Source: Nostoc sp. FACHB-152
Lineage (GTDB): Bacteria; Cyanobacteriota; Cyanobacteriia; Cyanobacteriales; Nostocaceae
Assembly: GCF_014697475.1 (NCBI RefSeq)
Contig: NZ_JACJRV010000019.1
Location: 33,313 to 97,312, forward strand
Direction: 5' to 3'
DNA length: 64,000 nt
In this document: positions 45,066 through 55,100 of the stretch, one piece after another
Layout: every line of letters starts with the position of its first letter
Numbering within the stretch: position 1 is the stretch's first letter
The notes under the pieces: model-generated
Seen by the model: only the letters and a program-made list of their open reading frames with translations
What the model was told of the DNA's origin: nothing
The model's database searches: none
Made by a program: the position numbers and the translations under genes

Positions 45066-46406
45066 CTAAGCATCCAGTAAACGAGTATTATTGTTAACAG
45101 TTGTTTGTGGTTCTGTAAAAGCTTCTCGGCCTGTAATCAATCTAGAGCGACGATTACGAGTAATATAATTCCAAGCCCACTGAAATACTACGAGTAATTT
45201 AGTGTCAAATTCGATTAAGAAATAGATGTGAATTACTAACCAAAATACCCAAGCTAAAAAACCTGTAAGTTTGAGAAAGCCTAAATCTACAACAGCTAAA
45301 TTTTGCCCAATCATCGCCAAACTACCTACGTCACTGTAATGAAACTGTGGTAGAGTACGACCTCTCAGCCGTCGTTTAATCAGTTTAGCTACATACTCTC
45401 CTTGTTGTTTGGCGACAGGTGCAACACCAGGTAAGGGTTTCATAGCTTGATGGGAAAAGTTAGCTAAATCTCCAATTACAAAAATGTTTTTATAATCTCT
45501 AACAGTTAAGTCTGGTTCTACAATCACACGTCCGGCATGATCGCATTCTACATCTGTACGTTCTGCTAGAATTTGCCCCATTGTGGAACCTTTGACACCT
45601 GCGGCCCACAATATAGTTTTTGTGTGAATTGAGCTAACTTCACCGCCTTGCTTGAAAGTAACGATATCATTTTCAATGTTTGTCACCCTGGTATTAGTGT
45701 GAATATCCACACCTAACCCTTGCAAAGATAGTTTTGCTTCTTCTGATAAGTTTGGTGCCATGTGTGGGAGGATGCGATCGCCCCCTTGCAATAGGAAAAT
45801 TTTGGTTTCTGAGGTGTCGATGCTGCGAAAATCTTCTTTGAGGGTTTTGTATGCCAATTCCGCGATCGCGCCTGCTAATTCTACACCTGTAGGGCCACCA
45901 CCCACAATCACAAATGTCAACCAAGCACTACGCTTTTCGGGATCAGTTTCTTTCTCTGCTGCTTCAAATGCACCAAATATCCGACGGCGCATTTCGATAG
46001 CATCTTCTACCGTTTTTAAGCCAGGTGCAACGTCTTTCCAGTGGTCTTTACCAAAATAAGAATGGTTTGCACCTGTAGCAACAATTAAGGTGTCATATGG
46101 TATTGCTTGATTGCCCATCATCACTTTTTGTGCTTTTGGGTCAATATCGCTGACTTCTCCTAGCAAAACTTGTGTATTCTTGCTTTTGCTGAATACGGCG
46201 CGCAATGGTGAGGAAATGTCACCAGGTGATAACGTACCTGTGGCAACTTGATATAAAAGTGGCTGAAATAAATGAAAGTTACGTTTATCAATCAGGGTAA
46301 CGTTTACATTAGCGTTAGCAAGATACTTTGCTGTATATAATCCCCCAAAACCACCGCCTACAATTACTACCTGATGTTGGGTATTCTTATCACCTGCGAC
46401 TACCAT
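45066..46406 (-). CDS. ndb: Type II NADH dehydrogenase (NDH-2)
   Basis: About 446 residues from the ATG at 46406, chosen because AAGGA lies 13 bases upstream; the frame is open to 46451. VVIVGGGFGGLYTAKYLA binds FAD and VIVGGGPTGVELAGAIAEL binds NADH; IFVIGDLANF is the second FAD motif. A C-terminal hydrophobic segment (LAWVFWLVIHIYFLIEFDTK) anchors it to the membrane. It passes electrons from NADH to plastoquinone without pumping protons, and in cyanobacteria such enzymes are thought to sense or poise the quinone pool. It is a single gene. Confidence 0.93.
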   Translation of the reverse strand: MVVAGDKNTQHQVVIVGGGFGGLYTAKYLANANVNVTLIDKRNFHLFQPLLYQVATGTLSPGDISSPLRAVFSKSKNTQVLLGEVSDIDPKAQKVMMGNQAIPYDTLIVATGANHSYFGKDHWKDVAPGLKTVEDAIEMRRRIFGAFEAAEKETDPEKRSAWLTFVIVGGGPTGVELAGAIAELAYKTLKEDFRSIDTSETKIFLLQGGDRILPHMAPNLSEEAKLSLQGLGVDIHTNTRVTNIENDIVTFKQGGEVSSIHTKTILWAAGVKGSTMGQILAERTDVECDHAGRVIVEPDLTVRDYKNIFVIGDLANFSHQAMKPLPGVAPVAKQQGEYVAKLIKRRLRGRTLPQFHYSDVGSLAMIGQNLAVVDLGFLKLTGFLAWVFWLVIHIYFLIEFDTKLLVVFQWAWNYITRNRRSRLITGREAFTEPQTTVNNNTRLLDA

Positions 46407-46540
46407 ACTAATATTTCCTTGTGTTAAGAGCGTTGTAACTTTTCTTAACAAAGATGTAACAGCATTATCATTAGGTTGCCGCTTATTTAGAACAATTTAA
46501 ACAAACCAAAAAGTATCCAAAGTTATTAATTAATCATTAT

Positions 46541-46653
46541 TAAGTAGAACGGCTTAAATATTTGTAGTTGGGGTAAGGCAGGAGGGAAGAAGGTTTTAAT
46601 CTATTTAATCTTTCTTAACATAGTTTTGTTTTTTCCCACCGACTTACTTAAGA
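46541..46653. repeat. Dispersed repeat R2, copy B
   Basis: Inverted relative to copy A at 26010-26143. TAAGTAGAACGGCTTAAATA, TTTGTAGTTGGGGTAAGGCA and TTTTTTCCCACCGACTTACT match the complement of A with few changes. It sits upstream of NDH-2. Confidence 0.7.
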
Positions 46654-46860
46654 GTGAACAATTTATTCACAAGTCATATCAATTCGCAACTTGCAATGAC
46701 CAAGCCCCTTTGGGGCGGGGGTGTAGGGAAATAAAATTCAGCCCCAAAGATGAAGGTACAAGCTCCTTATTTTAATAATGGAAACAAAAAAGATGTGTTT
46801 CAAGACAAGTCGATGCTCAAAACACAGCGTCTTTGGTTGAAACCCCTTCTTTTCAGATGT

Positions 46861-46896
46861 ACAGTTAATCCAGTTTTGTAAAACTGGATTAACTGT
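46861..46896. repeat. Perfect 36-bp palindrome
   Basis: ACAGTTAATCCAGTTTT, two loop bases GT, and its exact complement AAAACTGGATTAACTGT. No T-run follows. It may be a hairpin remnant of a mobile element. The rest of 46654-47118 shows no supported gene. Confidence 0.7.
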
Positions 46897-47118
46897 AACG
46901 CCCTTGCAGGATAACCAATAGCTGAGTATTTGGTTCTGCTTGATGTTGATGCTAGCGAGAACTTAAAGGTTCACGCTGAAATAGATGCATGAGGAGTAAA
47001 ACAAGCAGTGAACCGTCAAAATGTCGTAGCTGTTTGCCAGACGAAATTCATCACAATACTAGACGCGATTAATGGCATCTGCCAAACGCCATTGACCGCA
47101 TCTCTATCAGCACATAAT

Positions 47119-47382
47119 TCAATCGGACTGATTAGGCAGAGGACAGCAATTGACATCATTCAAGCAGACCTTACCCCACTGTAACGCCCAACGGACGAGA
47201 GCCACGCGGTTTTCCGTTTGGGTTTTGGTGAGAATATTGCTGATATGGTTATCAACTGTACGCTTGCTAATTTCCAGTTTTACTGCAATCTCTTGGTTAG
47301 TTAAGCCAGCGGCCACTAAGTCGATAATTTGCAGTTCTCTGTCTGACAGAGTAACAGGGGTCTGAGACTCGCCACTAGCCAT
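47119..47382 (-). CDS. Small LuxR-type transcription regulator (PedR-like)
   Basis: 87 residues from the ATG at 47382, preceded by GGGAGGA, a strong ribosome site; the frame is open to 47502. The chain is almost only a LuxR helix-turn-helix: VTLSDRELQIIDLVAAGLTN and QEIAVKLEISKRTVDNHISN. It ends WGKVCLNDVNCCPLPNQSD. No receiver domain is present. Size, layout and the C-terminal Cys cluster resemble the cyanobacterial redox-responsive regulator PedR, which reacts to photosynthetic electron flow through thioredoxin. That identity is an inference. Confidence 0.8.
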   Translation of the reverse strand: MASGESQTPVTLSDRELQIIDLVAAGLTNQEIAVKLEISKRTVDNHISNILTKTQTENRVALVRWALQWGKVCLNDVNCCPLPNQSD

Positions 47383-47820
47383 GACTGGTTCTATCCTCCC
47401 TTGGTATATGTACTTAATCACTCTATTTAATTCTAGAAGATTCTTTTGTTTGTAGGGGTTTGAAGTGTTACCTGCAATATGATTGACAATAATTTTTTGC
47501 AAGTTCAGCTTGATGATAGTCTAAGGCTTGAGCGAGTGTAAGTAGCTTTTAATACGAATTAAAAATCTTGGGTTCCTGGTTTACCGCACTGAAAAAAATG
47601 TGAATCAGGTGTGTCTACATCTTGAAAAGTAATAAAAATTGCTATGGAATTCTATAAAAGACTGGCGACAGATGATCAAGATTATTGTAGATTTTATACT
47701 GACCGAGGAAAATTTTAGAACTTTGAATTCAAAATTTAGCTGGATAAGATTCTAATTGATGAACTCCCAGTTCTAAATTCTTCTCTAGTTCCTAAACCCA
47801 AATCGAAATTCTGAAATGAG

Positions 47821-48798
47821 ATGAGTAATCCCCGTGTTTTGTGTCTCGGTGAAATTCTATTCGATTGTTTAGCCGATCAATTAGGGCTAAAGTTGGAAGA
47901 GGTGAAATCCTGGACTCCTTATCCGGGAGGAGCGCCAGCTAACGTGGCCTGTGCTTTGGTGAAACTGGGAACTTCAGCAGGATTTATCGGAGCGGTGGGC
48001 GAAGATGAACCAGGGAATGCACTGGTCAAGTTATTACAAGAAGTCGGTGTAGATACAACGGGTGTACAACGTCATGCTACTGCGCCAACACGACAAGTAT
48101 ATGTGGTGCGGGATTTGGCAGGCGATCGCACTTTCGCTGGCTTCGGTCAATATGATACATCTGAATTTGCTGACACCCGTCTGCAAGCCCAGCAATTACC
48201 CATCTCGCTATTTGAAGATGCAGATTTTTTGGTTTTGGGTACTTTGGAATTAGCTTATCCTGACAGTGAAAAGGCAGTTTATCGGGCTTTAGAGTTAGCA
48301 GAGCAATTAGATCTCAAAATTGTCATGGATGTTAACTGGCGGCCAGTATTTTGGCACGACGAAAATATCGCGCGGCAAAAAATTCAAAATATATTTAAGC
48401 GCGTTGATTTTCTCAAACTCTCCAAAGAAGAAGCAGAATGGCTATTTGATACCAAAGATGCTGGAGCGATTACTTACCGCCTAGATTCTGTGGAAGGGGT
48501 GCTGGTGACAGATGGAGACAAAGGTTGCGCCTATTGTTTAGGTGGTAGCGAAGGTGTAATCCCTGCTTTTCCTATGAAGGTGGCTGACACAACTGGCGCA
48601 GGAGATAGCTTTTTGGCAGGATTTATCCACCAACTGAGTCAACATGGTATCCAAAAATTAGAAGATGCAGACACAGTAAAGCGCATTGTTACTTATGCCA
48701 GTGCTGTCGGAGCTTTGACTACTATTAAACCAGGTGCGATCGCTTCTCAACCAATGGCCGCAGAAGTCGATGCTTTTCTCGCTTCTGGGCAAGTTTAA
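47821..48798 (+). CDS. PfkB-family sugar kinase, probably fructokinase
   Basis: 325 residues. LCLGEILFDCLADQ at the N-terminus, the substrate block YPGGAPANVACALVKLG, and the PfkB signature DTTGAGDSFLAGFIHQL near residue 258, whose Asp is the catalytic base and whose GAGD forms the anion hole. The close likeness to fructokinases (WTPYPGGAPANVACAL) suggests D-fructose is the substrate, making fructose 6-phosphate from ATP in the cytoplasm, for example after sucrose cleavage. It converges with sfsA across a strong hairpin. Confidence 0.88.
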   Translation: MSNPRVLCLGEILFDCLADQLGLKLEEVKSWTPYPGGAPANVACALVKLGTSAGFIGAVGEDEPGNALVKLLQEVGVDTTGVQRHATAPTRQVYVVRDLAGDRTFAGFGQYDTSEFADTRLQAQQLPISLFEDADFLVLGTLELAYPDSEKAVYRALELAEQLDLKIVMDVNWRPVFWHDENIARQKIQNIFKRVDFLKLSKEEAEWLFDTKDAGAITYRLDSVEGVLVTDGDKGCAYCLGGSEGVIPAFPMKVADTTGAGDSFLAGFIHQLSQHGIQKLEDADTVKRIVTYASAVGALTTIKPGAIASQPMAAEVDAFLASGQV

Positions 48799-48825
48799 GC
48801 AGTAGCATAATTCTGTTAGGTTACA

Positions 48826-48858
48826 AGATCCCCGACTTCTTTAAGAAGTCGGGGATCT
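48826..48858. terminator. Bidirectional terminator between the sugar kinase and sfsA
   Basis: AGATCCCCGACTTC, loop TTTAA, and GAAGTCGGGGATCT form a perfect 14-bp stem between two convergent genes. The same hairpin sequence is a widespread repeat in Nostocales genomes. Confidence 0.8.
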
Positions 48859-48863
48859 AACGT

Positions 48864-49589
48864 TTAAATTACGAGTTTTGCCAAGCCTAAATAACGGATA
48901 CCTTCGGGAGAGATATCAAACCGACAAGGTAACACTTCTAAACCAAGGGCGATCGCTTGCCGCAATAATTGACCATATACTGGATCTTTACTATCACCAG
49001 GGGCAAACTCTGTACAATCACCTCGATTGATAAAGTACAGCATCACAGAACGAGTTAAAGGTAGCAACGCCATCAATTCTCGTAGGTGCTTTTGTCCTCT
49101 TGTGGTTTCTGTGTCGGGAAATAATGCTAAAGTTCCTTGCGCCCAAGTTGTATTTTTAACTTCTAAATATATTGGGCGTTCTTCATCGCTACCTGTCAAA
49201 AAGAAATCCACACGACTTTTTTTATCTAAGCCATAAACCACTTCACCTTTAATTAGATTGTAGTTACCTAATTCGGGAAATAAATATTTTGCTAAAGCTA
49301 GTTTGACTATGCGGTTAGGTAAAGCAGTATTCACGCCTACCCAAGTTGGTTCGTTATCGTGTACTTGAATTAGTTCTAGAGTATAAGCCAGTTTACGGTT
49401 AGGGTTATCACTTTTAGACAACTGTACCAGACTACCAGGGGTTGAAACTCCAGTCATCGGCCCTGTGTTGGGACAGTGTGCGGTTACTATTTGACCATCA
49501 GCAAGCTGCACATCAGCAAAAAAGCGTTTGTAACGCTTGAGCAAAATACCAGGGTAAAGGTTAGGGTAACGATAAAGCCAATCAAGCAT
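48864..49589 (-). CDS. sfsA: Sugar fermentation stimulation protein homologue SfsA
   Basis: 241 residues. The N-terminal OB-like part has LLKRYKRFFADVQLADGQIV, TAHCPNTGPMTGVSTPGSLV; the C-terminal part has SRVDFFLTGSDEERPIYLEV, KNTT and FPDTETTRGQKHLRELMALL. These are the conserved blocks of SfsA, whose C-terminal fold is related to PD-(D/E)XK nucleases (Asp, Glu and Lys of DFFL...YLEVKN). It binds DNA in E. coli; its role in cyanobacteria is unknown. Length is normal for the family. Confidence 0.93.
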   Translation of the reverse strand: MLDWLYRYPNLYPGILLKRYKRFFADVQLADGQIVTAHCPNTGPMTGVSTPGSLVQLSKSDNPNRKLAYTLELIQVHDNEPTWVGVNTALPNRIVKLALAKYLFPELGNYNLIKGEVVYGLDKKSRVDFFLTGSDEERPIYLEVKNTTWAQGTLALFPDTETTRGQKHLRELMALLPLTRSVMLYFINRGDCTEFAPGDSKDPVYGQLLRQAIALGLEVLPCRFDISPEGIRYLGLAKLVI

Positions 49590-49713
49590 TGTTTTGCAAA
49601 ACCAACCACAGATGCACAGAGCATCATATCGTAGTTAGTCTTTGGTTTGATGATAAAAACAGAGACATTTTACCCTTAGCCTTGGCGATTAGAAACCGCA
49701 GCTATACAAACCA

Positions 49714-49770
49714 AGTCCGCCTGCTCGGACTGATAGAGAATTAAAACTTTAGAACCCGCGCAGGCGGGTT
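49714..49770. repeat. Double-hairpin dispersed repeat
   Basis: AGTCCG CCTGCT CGGACT is followed by AACCCGC GCAG GCGGGTT. This paired hairpin is a frequent cyanobacterial intergenic repeat. It fills the gap between sfsA (minus) and the unknown gene ending at 49810. Confidence 0.65.
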
Positions 49771-49809
49771 TCGGCTGTGTAGCCGCTTAGTGCAGTATAT
49801 TTAAATAAC

Positions 49810-50751
49810 TTACGTTGACTCTGGTAATTGGATTCTCGCTTGACGAGAACCATACAGTTCTATAAATCGGTTAAACAATAACATAGATTCGTGTTTAGAA
49901 GTTGAATTTAAGTTCAATAGGCGCTCGATATTTCTATCAGCTAAAGCTTGTAAATATGGTAAGTCTTCAAAGAGAGTCAAACAAGCAGCACAATGAAACA
50001 TTATCTGTAATATTGGCTTGGGCCATTCTAAATCACTATAAATATCGATAAAGAATTGATGTTCGCGCTCATTTAAAGGGAATGCGTGAAAGATTACAAC
50101 TATTCGTTTGTCGTTATATGCAGGGATACTCAGTTCTACCGTGTAGGGAGTATGTAAAATTAAATCCACTTCTACAATTGGTTGCCGCCAAAACCTCAGC
50201 AAATTGATGTTTGGTTGCAACATGGTAGTAAACTTAATAACTCCACCTATATCAGTTGCTTGAAACTTACTGATATTCAAAACCTTTAAGCTGTTCAGGC
50301 TAAATTTATGAACGGATTCTAAGTGTTTTAAGTTCAATAGATGGTAAATTTGGCAATAATAGGGAAAAGGTAAAATATAGTCCTGGCTAATCATGTGTCG
50401 CTTCTTCAATCTAACCTTGTTAGCTTGAGTGCGAGCTAGATATTCCTCATATTCGTTAGGTTCTACATCACTACTGGTTAAACTTTCCTCTGGTTTTAAA
50501 TAAATCCAACTGACGAAGAACAAGCAAGTCATCAATATCTGTAATATTTCTACTGGTGATAAATCTCCATCAGCTAATACAGCAAAGCTTCTATCTGTTA
50601 TGGCAAATAACCATGATGGAATCCCAATCAGCCACACACTACTTTTGATTTGATCCATCAATAGAGCCAATTCTACTTTGAGAGATTGTTGGGTATTATT
50701 TGTGTCATTGTTCGTATTTTTATGAGTTTGCGTCAAGCAATTAATAGGCAT
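49810..50751 (-). CDS. Unknown protein with two N-terminal membrane helices
   Basis: 313 residues. Residues about 33-60 (SSVWLIGIPSWLFAITDRSF) and 68-86 (LQILMTCLFFVSWIYLK) are membrane helices, leaving about 225 residues on one side. That part includes YYCQIYHLLNLKHLESVHKF, FTTMLQPNINLLRFWRQPIV, VELSIPAYNDKRIVVIFHAF and QIMFHCAACLTLFEDLPYLQ. No known domain is recognised. The N-terminus is Asn/Thr-rich. It lies 318 bases upstream, in transcription order, of nothing related; the gap 50752-51068 shows no gene. Confidence 0.65.
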   Translation of the reverse strand: MPINCLTQTHKNTNNDTNNTQQSLKVELALLMDQIKSSVWLIGIPSWLFAITDRSFAVLADGDLSPVEILQILMTCLFFVSWIYLKPEESLTSSDVEPNEYEEYLARTQANKVRLKKRHMISQDYILPFPYYCQIYHLLNLKHLESVHKFSLNSLKVLNISKFQATDIGGVIKFTTMLQPNINLLRFWRQPIVEVDLILHTPYTVELSIPAYNDKRIVVIFHAFPLNEREHQFFIDIYSDLEWPKPILQIMFHCAACLTLFEDLPYLQALADRNIERLLNLNSTSKHESMLLFNRFIELYGSRQARIQLPEST

Positions 50752-51068
50752 AATATCTCAAGTTAATTTGTAGCTTAATGGAGCAATATATGTGATCCTA
50801 AAGATAGAAACTACAAATGTAATCTGTCATTGGCTGTAGACATGAATTAAATATGTTGTATGCCTTAATTCAAATTAAAATGTATTGGAAATAACTAAAA
50901 GCTAGACGTTATATATTCAATTTTTTATAAAACTAACCCAAATAATTACTCTAAATCTAACTAGAAGTAGAGGGCAATATTTGCAGTTTAAAAGTATTTT
51001 TGCGGATGAGTAAAAAATTGCCAAACTAATCGAGCCTGAAAAGCTTTTAGCCAGCTTAATCGACAAAG

Positions 51069-51521
51069 TTAGAAAGTCGGCTTGGTTGGTGGGGGAACCC
51101 AATAAACGCTGAGTGCTTGAATGATGCTAACTAACATATCAACTTCTACTGGCTTGACTAAGCAAAAGTTAACGCCTGTATCGTAAGCTAACTCAATATC
51201 TTCATCTAAAGCAGAGCCAGTCAACATCACTATTGGAAGTTGCTGAAATTCAACTTGCTCCCGTACCCAGCGCACAAATTGTAATCCAGATTTTCCTGGT
51301 AGCCGTAAATCTGTCAACAACAGAGTTGGCAAAGGATGAGCAAGTCTGTCTTCATAAGGAGTCTGCCCCAATAGATAAGATGTGGCTTCTTCTGCTGTTC
51401 TTAATGCCCGTAAATTAGGTAAATTTGTTAACTTTGAGCGTTGCAGGGCGCGCCTAACTAACAAAATATAGGCAGCATCATCCTCAACATATAGAACAGT
51501 TTTGGAATCAAAATCTGCCAT
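51069..51521 (-). CDS. Stand-alone response regulator receiver
   Basis: 150 residues, one receiver domain: VLYVEDDAAYILLVRRALQR, phospho-acceptor Asp in LLLTDLRLPGKSG (about residue 70), Thr in VMLTGSALDED, Lys in FCLVKPVEVDML. The long loop after helix 2 is typical of the Rcp1-like receivers that pair with phytochrome-type kinases. It lies downstream of a second receiver and the eight-PAS kinase in one direction, so the three form a likely operon and this protein is a plausible phosphate acceptor. Confidence 0.9.
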   Translation of the reverse strand: MADFDSKTVLYVEDDAAYILLVRRALQRSKLTNLPNLRALRTAEEATSYLLGQTPYEDRLAHPLPTLLLTDLRLPGKSGLQFVRWVREQVEFQQLPIVMLTGSALDEDIELAYDTGVNFCLVKPVEVDMLVSIIQALSVYWVPPPTKPTF

Positions 51522-51564
51522 TTGTTCTAACCTTGAATTTAGCCTAAGTTTAAAATCAGAATTA

Positions 51565-52041
51565 TTAAGAGCTTACTGAATCTGAATTAAAATATGAAGC
51601 AACTTGTTGCATAATTTCAACCAGTTCAGTAAAAGATCCAGGTCTGACAAGATAAGTACTTGCGCCTAACTCAGTAGCTCGATTAATGTCTTCAATTTCT
51701 CCAGAACTACTGAGCATAATTACAGGCAGATTCACAAACTCTGGTTGTTGTTTAATCCAGGCCAGGAGTTCCATACCGTTCATCCTGGGCATTTTAATGT
51801 CTGTAAGTATGACACTGGGTATAGGATATTGATTTATACAAGCATCCTCTCTGGTCTTTTTGAGGTAGTTTACAGCTTGTTCACCATCCTCAACCGCTTG
51901 AATTTGGATATTTCGTTTAAGCTTACTCATTGCCCGCTTAATGAGTAATATATTGCCAGGTTCATCTTCTACTAGCAGAAGCCAATTCTGCTGAGTATTA
52001 CTCATAGTTAATGATTGTTTATTGCTCAAAGATACTATCAA
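51565..52041 (-). CDS. Stand-alone response regulator receiver with Arg for Lys
   Basis: 158 residues; Met13 (MSNTQQNWLLLVEDEPGN) is the likely start. The acidic pair is in LLVEDEPGNILLIKRAMSK, the acceptor Asp in VILTDIKMPRMNGMELLAWI, Ser in IMLSSSGEIED. The usual Lys-Pro near the end is Arg-Pro (YLVRPGSF). An Arg there is rare and may change activation by phosphate. It is encoded 147 bases after the eight-PAS kinase and 44 bases before the other receiver. Confidence 0.88.
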   Translation of the reverse strand: MIVSLSNKQSLTMSNTQQNWLLLVEDEPGNILLIKRAMSKLKRNIQIQAVEDGEQAVNYLKKTREDACINQYPIPSVILTDIKMPRMNGMELLAWIKQQPEFVNLPVIMLSSSGEIEDINRATELGASTYLVRPGSFTELVEIMQQVASYFNSDSVSS

Positions 52042-52187
52042 GGGATACTGATTCTTTTAAGACCGTACTCACCATACTAAAGTTAAAAGTGCAACACTTC
52101 TGCCTTAGGTTCAATTGTGAGTCTATTACTAATGTGCTAGAGGAAGTTTTATAGAATAGTCGAGCCAAAATTTAAAATGAAACGAGC

Positions 52188-55100
52188 TTATGCTTGTAAC
52201 AATTCTATCCAAAAACGACTACCTTGCCCTAACTCAGACTCAACTCCGACTCGGCCTTTGAGGCGTTCAATGCCCTTCTGCACGATCGCCAGTCCAACTC
52301 CACTTCCTGAATAGGTATCTGCGCCGTGTAGTCGTTCAAATACACCAAAAATTCGTTCTTGAAATTCGCTTTCAATTCCAATACCGTTGTCTGCAATCCA
52401 TATCCGAATCCAATTTTCACGTTTTTCTGCCCAAATCTGTATCTGAGGTTCAACCCCAGCTGATACATATTTTAGAGCATTTGTCAATATGTTGATTATT
52501 GCCTGAGTGAGGATAGTACGCTGACCAATTACCTGGGGTAGGGGCATAGCTACTGTAATTTCAGCTTGCTTGGCTTGCCGTTCTGGTTCTAACTGCACCA
52601 AAATATCCTGCATCAAAGTTGTCAAGTCAACTGTCTGCAACTGAATTTGGGTTTGGCTGAGTCGGCTGTAGGCGAGTAAGTCTTGAATCAGGGTATCCAT
52701 GCGTTGGGCAGAGTCGGCAATGTGTTGGGCATATTCTTGCCCTAGTTCGTCTAACTGATCGCCGTTGTCTTCGACTAGGGCTTCAATTAACCCTCTGATG
52801 GCACGCAGGGGCGATCGCAAGTCATGAGACACTGTATAGGCAAAGCGTTTTAACTCTTGGTTAACTTCTGCAAGTTGGGCTGTGCGTTCTTGTACTCGTT
52901 GTTCTAGGGTTTCATTGAGTTGCTTGACTGCCAATTCTGCGGTTTTGCGATCGCTAATATCTTGAACAACACCAATAAAATAGTCTGGTGTTCCCTCTGA
53001 TTTCCGTAACAGAGAGGCAGTTAAGCCAATCCAAATAACAGAACCGTCTTTGTGAATATAGCGTTTCTCCATTGAGTAAGTCTGAATCTCGCCTGCAAAC
53101 AACTGTTGAGCATAAGCTAAATCAACTTCTAAATCATCAGGATGTGTAATTTCCTGAAACGTTTTTTGGCGCATTTCTTCATAGGAATAGCCGACAATAT
53201 CGCAGAGTTTTTGGTTAACTCGCAGCCACCGCCCATCCAGCGCCACATGGGCAATGCCAACTGCTGCCTGATTAAAGGTAGCGCGAAATCGCTCCTCGCT
53301 GGCTCTCAATTTTTTCTCGGCTTGCTTGCGCTCTCGAATATCACGAGAAATGGTTGCTAGACTTAAAGGCTGCCCTGTTGTGCGATCGCGGTTAATAAAT
53401 GCAATCTGAAGTATGGGGATCACTTCTTGTGTCGAGGAGTTTCGTAAAAGGTTTTCTCCTTCCCAATACCCTTGTTTCATGATTGTGGGCAGAACTTGAT
53501 TGAGGATTAATTCTTGGTATTCAGGTGGATGAAAATCTGGCACTTGCATATGGTTGATTGGTGCAGTGGCTGAAAGTCCAATCATTGCTCGACCTGCTGG
53601 ATTTAAATAAGTTACCCCACCGTCGAGATTTGCTGTACCGATAAAGTCTGGGCTATTTTCCACAATCGATACTAACATTTGCTGTTCTTGCTCAATTCGC
53701 TTGCGTTCGGTGATGTCTCGATTAACTTCTAAAAATCCTGTTGGCTTGCCCTGCTGATCTCGAATTAACACCTGACGGCTTTCAACGATCATCTTTTGGT
53801 CGTCTTTACAAGTATGAATCAGTTCGCCTTGCCAGCGTTCTTGCTCCATCACAACTTGATCAAGGTCAATTCCGGCAGGAGTTTGGGTTTGCAGTAAGCT
53901 ATGAGTTACACGCCCAATTGCCTCCTCTCGCTGCCAACCATACATCGTTTCTGCGCCCCGGTTCCAGTAAGTAATCGCCCCCTGCTGATCTCGAACAATA
54001 ATTGCTTCATAGGTTAATTCCAGTAAATCAGCTTGCCTTTGCAGTGTGGCTGCTTGTTCCTCTAGCTTGTGTTGTACTTGCTTACGCTCAGTTACATCAC
54101 GAGCCACAGCATACAGCGAGTTTGTGTCATGGCTGGCAAAGGTTTTCCATTCTAACCATTTATAAGAGCCATCTTTACAGCGATAGCGATTTTCAAAGGT
54201 ATCTGAGGGAGTGCCACCTGCATGGTTTTTAGCTTCCACGCTTGTTTGTAGCTGGTCTTCGGGGTGAACAAAGTTGAGATAAGGTTCAGCCAAAAGTTCT
54301 TCCTTGCCATAGCCCAGAATTTTTGACCATGCAGGGTTAACCTGCTTGAAGTAGCCATCAACCCCAGCAATGCACATCATATCCAGAGATAGATTAAAGA
54401 ACTGATTGCGCTCATTTTCAGCCTGCTTGCGTTCGGTGATATCAATCGCCGTAGCAATTATCAGTTTTCTGCCATCAGGTAATTGACCAACAGGAGCAGC
54501 ATGAAAATCCCATATGCGGTTTTCACCTGTATGGGTAGTAATAGAATATTCTCCTATCTGGGTTTTGCCTTGAAGCGGAAATATAGAGGCGATGTTTGCT
54601 AGCACTTGCACTTGTTCTTTGTTGCTGCGATAAGCTCTGTTCACCCAGGCTTCTATTGTCGGGGTATCTTCGATGCTGTAACCTGAAATCTCCGTCCATG
54701 CATGATTAAGTTGCAGGACTTCGCCATCTTCAGTGTGCAGCATGATGGGCAAAGGAGCATCGAGAATGGCACGGCTAAAGCGTTCTTCGGCTTGCTGACG
54801 TAAGCTTAATGCGGTTCGCAGTTCGGTGACATCCCAAAACGCGCCAATCACTCCTCGCACGTTGCCAGCATGATCTAGTAATGGTACAGACCGACTATCA
54901 AGAAATTTTACCTCACCATCGTTAAAGACAAATTCAAATTCTGCCTCAACACTTTGTCTAGTTCTCGCCGCTTTCTGCATTGGCAGTTCATTGGGGGGAA
55001 TGTCTTTACCATTTTTTTGAATTTGAAAATCAAAAGGATACTCTCCTGAGGCAGGTGTTGCCGTCATGATTAGCCCTGGCTGTCTACGCATCATGGCGTA

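Noticed and set aside
46654..47118. Possible coding remnant (LVLLDVDASENLKVHAEIDA) near 46930-46985
   Set aside because: Only about 25 codons between stops, no start and no recognisable family.
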